Part shown: positions 6,424-7,588 of the stretch, one piece after another
Numbering within the stretch: the first letter of the stretch is position 1
Layout of the letters: every line of letters starts with the position of its first letter
From: an uncultured Peptococcaceae bacterium
GTDB taxonomy: Bacteria > Bacillota > Dehalobacteriia > UBA4068
Direction of reading: 5' to 3'
Assembly (NCBI GenBank): GCA_947307285.1
Contig: CAMZIS010000053.1
Coordinates: forward strand, 1 to 7,588
Length of the DNA: 7,588 bases
The notes under the pieces: generated by a model
Databases searched by the model: none
What the model was told of the DNA's origin: nothing
What the model saw: the letters and a program-made list of their open reading frames with translations, nothing else
Position numbers and translations under genes: made by a program

Positions 6424-6512
6424 AGTTTTCCACCGAACAACGAATAAGATTTCCAGATAATCATGTTTGTCATGATACCGAATTTCAACTTTCCGCCCCT
6501 TTTTCCTGCCAT
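6420..6512 (-). CDS. Possible small upstream ORF overlapping the aroB start (speculative)
   Basis: An open frame of 30 codons from ATG 6512 ends in TGA 6422-6420, giving the same 4-nt ATGA overlap with aroB that three other junctions of this operon show. Internal ATGs in the same frame at 6473 and 6464 give 17- and 14-residue versions; the shortest is MIIWKSYSLFGGKL, which contains Trp, Tyr and Phe. None of the starts has a good RBS, and no family is recognised. If the promoter proposed at 6488-6460 is the real one, the transcript starts too late for any of these to be translated. It may be chance. Confidence 0.18.
   Translation of the reverse strand: MAGKRGGKLKFGIMTNMIIWKSYSLFGGKL
6460..6488 (-). 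promoter_or_regulatory. Candidate aro operon promoter with overlapping palindrome
   Basis: TTGAAA (6488-6483, five of six -35 bases), a 17-nt spacer and CATGAT (6465-6460, four of six -10 bases) lie about 40-65 nt upstream of aroB. A perfect inverted repeat ATCATG-N5-CATGAT (6476-6460) covers the -10 and part of the spacer, which is a plausible operator position. No T-box or other leader motif is seen in front of aroB. A second weak arrangement (ATGACA, 18 nt, TCTTAT) overlaps it. This assignment is by eye. Confidence 0.35.
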
Positions 6513-6555
6513 TTACTGAAAATAGGACGGAATCGCATCTGATAACTATAAACCA

Positions 6556-6584
6556 CAGCGGCTCCGTCCTTAACGGAACCGCTG
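6556..6584 (-). terminator. Hairpin between the aquaporin gene and aroB, possible weak terminator
   Basis: CAGCGGTTCCGT (6584-6573) pairs with ACGGAGCCGCTG (6567-6556) around a 5-nt loop. One pair is a G-U in the minus-strand transcript and would be a C-A mismatch on the plus strand, so the structure favours minus-strand RNA. It follows the aquaporin stop by about 40 nt. Only a poor U tract (TGGTTTAT) follows, so termination may be leaky or factor-dependent and some aquaporin transcripts may enter aroB. It could instead be an mRNA-stabilising stem. Confidence 0.5.
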
Positions 6585-6624
6585 CGATCAAAAGTAATCC
6601 TTTGGATATGACGCCAAGACACGA

Positions 6625-7287
6625 TCATTCTTGTCCGGAAGACAGGAAGCTGTAGATAAAGGCCGCCAACAGGCCGCCGATTAACGGTGCAGCCAGGAAT
6701 ACCCAGACGGTGGACAGAGCTTCCCCGCCCACCAGCAAAGCCGGGCCCAGACTGCGGGCCGGGTTGACGGAAGTGCCGGTAAAAGAAATGCCAAGGATAT
6801 GTACTAAGGTCAGGGAAAGGCCGATCACCAGTCCGGCCACCGGACTGTTGCTGTCCTTGGATGTGACGCCCAGGATAGCAAGCACAAATATGCAGGTCAG
6901 GATGACTTCGATCAGGATGGACAGACCCACGCTGCCGTTATACAGTGCGTTGGCGCCCAGGCCGCTGTCGCGTCCCACCAGGGGCAGCAGCAAAGCGGCG
7001 CCCACGATAGCGCCCGCGCACTGAGCGATAACATAGCCGATGAAGTCTTTGCCGGACATCTTTCCGCTTACCAGCATAGCGATGGAAACGGCGGGGTTGA
7101 CGTGGCAGCCGGAAATATTGCCGATGGAGTAAGCCATGGCGACGATGGTCAAGCCAAAGGCCAGGGCCGTCAGCAGATAGCCGGAGCCGTCGGCCGAGCA
7201 GCCTACCGCAGCGGCAGTGCCGCAGCCCAGCAGCACCAGGACCATGGTGCCGATAAATTCAGCCAGATACTTTTTGAATGAGTTCAT
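6625..7287 (-). CDS. aqpZ: Aquaporin, AqpZ-like water channel (MIP family)
   Basis: A 220-aa integral membrane protein with the two half-helix NPA boxes of the major intrinsic protein family: HVNPAV (Asn64-Pro65-Ala66) and SVNPARS (Asn175-Pro176-Ala177). Six hydrophobic segments fit the family topology. The selectivity filter can be read by alignment to E. coli AqpZ: Phe44 (LAFGLT), His163 (TLVHILGI), Thr172 and Arg178. His plus Thr and the absence of the Asp that follows NPAR in GlpF indicate an orthodox water channel rather than a glycerol facilitator. The start is ATG 7287, with a perfect AGGAGG (7300-7295) 7 nt upstream. The frame is open to an ATG at 7332, but that would add 15 polar residues lying across the RBS. 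It is monocistronic by appearance, with a terminator upstream and a hairpin downstream, and has no obvious functional link to the aro genes. Confidence 0.93.
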   Translation of the reverse strand: MNSFKKYLAEFIGTMVLVLLGCGTAAAVGCSADGSGYLLTALAFGLTIVAMAYSIGNISGCHVNPAVSIAMLVSGKMSGKDFIGYVIAQCAGAIVGAALLLPLVGRDSGLGANALYNGSVGLSILIEVILTCIFVLAILGVTSKDSNSPVAGLVIGLSLTLVHILGISFTGTSVNPARSLGPALLVGGEALSTVWVFLAAPLIGGLLAAFIYSFLSSGQE

Positions 7288-7307
7288 AAAGGGACCTCCT
7301 TGGTGTT

Positions 7308-7358
7308 CTCTGAAAAAGAGACGGTATTTCACGAACGCTGTACCCCTATTTTTCAGAG
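7308..7358 (-). repeat. Inverted repeat forming a leader hairpin before the aquaporin gene
   Basis: CTCTGAAAAA (7358-7349) and TTTTTCAGAG (7317-7308) are perfect 10-bp inverted arms separated by 31 nt. Within the loop GGTA and TACC can pair as an inner helix. The structure ends 7 nt before the AGGAGG of the aquaporin gene. It could be an mRNA leader hairpin affecting stability or translation, or a protein-binding palindrome; nothing identifies a ligand. Confidence 0.6.
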
Positions 7359-7361
7359 GCT

Positions 7362-7398
7362 GTTATATCATTATTTAACAAAAAGCGTCCGAAAGCAA
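7362..7398 (-). promoter_or_regulatory. Weak candidate aquaporin promoter
   Basis: The AT-rich stretch between the upstream terminator and the leader repeat holds two -10-like hexamers, AATAAT (7375-7370) and TATAAC (7367-7362). The first lies 17 nt from TTGCTT (7398-7393), a poor -35 inside the terminator stem; the second has no recognisable -35. A promoter is expected here because the upstream gene ends in a terminator, but the exact boxes are uncertain. Confidence 0.3.
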
Positions 7399-7403
7399 AC
7401 GCT
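7380..7403 (-). terminator. Intrinsic terminator of the upstream membrane-protein gene
   Basis: AGCGTTT (7403-7397) pairs with GGACGCT (7390-7384), including two G-U pairs, around a 6-nt loop. A T-rich tail TTTTTGTT follows, its first T being the last base of the stem. It begins 3 nt after the stop codon at 7409-7407, the expected place for the terminator of that gene. Confidence 0.7.
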
Positions 7404-7406
7404 GGT

Positions 7407-7588
7407 TCAACGCCATACAGTCAGCATGAGGCCGATGACCAGAGCGGCGGCGGCCAGGAAGATGAGAGCGATGACCAGCACGGCGCCGATGGAGCCAACC
7501 AGCACGGCGCGGCGGTCTTCACGGCTCCATTCGGGCCCGTCAGGCGTTTGCTCCTCTTCATCCTTATCTTTGCGGCGGAAGCGGGGCC
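7407..7588 (-). CDS. C-terminal part of an unrecognised single-pass membrane protein
   Basis: The frame is open from the right edge of the window to TGA 7409-7407, giving the last 59 residues of a protein whose start lies outside. The visible part opens with a strongly charged stretch (RRKDKDEEEQ, then PDGPEWSREDRRA) followed by one hydrophobic segment of about 27 residues (VLVGSIGAVLVIALIFLAAAALVIGL) and a short tail LTVWR. This looks like a C-terminal transmembrane anchor with a charged domain before it. No domain is recognised and the function is unknown. Its own terminator follows directly, separating it from the aquaporin gene. Confidence 0.7.
   Translation of the reverse strand, partial: PRFRRKDKDEEEQTPDGPEWSREDRRAVLVGSIGAVLVIALIFLAAAALVIGLMLTVWR

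Noticed and set aside
6424..6591. Upstream extension of aroB to an ATG at 6591 (56 more residues)
   Set aside because: Family homology begins at the ATG at 6423, which has a spaced RBS; the extension passes through the hairpin arm, candidate promoter and palindrome and resembles no aroB N-terminus.
6625..7287. Glycerol facilitator GlpF
   Set aside because: The second NPA box is followed by Arg-Ser, not the Arg-Asp of glycerol channels, and His163 with Thr172 match the water-selective filter.
7288..7332. Upstream ATG for the aquaporin at 7332
   Set aside because: It would place the perfect AGGAGG inside the coding region and add a polar leader not seen in AqpZ; the ATG at 7287 is ideally spaced from that RBS.
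1..7588. Mobile elements, CRISPR arrays, tRNA or rRNA genes
   Set aside because: No direct-repeat arrays, transposase motifs, terminal inverted repeats with target duplications, or cloverleaf/rRNA signatures were seen on reading both strands.

Overview
The window reads as a piece of a bacterial chromosome, probably a Gram-positive Firmicute of the Clostridia or Negativicutes type. The reasons are a canonical T-box leader, strong AGGAGG ribosome binding sites, tightly overlapping genes, moderate GC content (roughly one half by eye), and clostridial-looking enzyme variants such as the EPSP synthase motif DSGSTLRFL. Genus cannot be fixed from the sequence alone. All genes seen lie on the minus strand, so transcription runs from high to low coordinates. 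No mobile element, CRISPR array, tRNA or rRNA was seen.

Layout in the direction of transcription. (i) 7588-7407: the C-terminal end of an unrecognised single-pass membrane protein, closed by an intrinsic terminator (7403-7380). (ii) 7287-6625: a complete water-type aquaporin (AqpZ-like) with a good RBS, a leader inverted repeat upstream, and a hairpin downstream. (iii) 6423-356: a compact six-gene operon, aroB - aroC - aroE/aroK fusion - aroQ - aroA - aroF. It encodes all seven steps from PEP plus erythrose 4-phosphate to chorismate. Three junctions are 4-nt ATGA stop/start overlaps, one has a 2-nt gap, and only aroA-aroF has a real spacer (45 nt). (iv) 329-6: a near-consensus extended -10 promoter followed by a T-box riboswitch with Stem I, specifier loop, T-box motif and terminator. 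Its best specifier reading is UGG (tryptophan). (v) 5-1: the first codons of the gene under T-box control, preceded by AGGAGG and running off the window.

Together the aro operon makes chorismate. The T-box most likely senses uncharged tRNA-Trp and switches on an adjacent gene set that would use chorismate, probably tryptophan biosynthesis, although that gene lies outside the window. The genes are ordinary shikimate-pathway members. The points deserving a second look are regulatory: specifier identity, possible read-through from the aro operon into the T-box unit, a small ORF overlapping the aroB start, a palindrome over the putative aroB promoter, and the aquaporin leader hairpin. Protein-level oddities are the AroE-AroK fusion and the active-site-loop substitutions in EPSP synthase.
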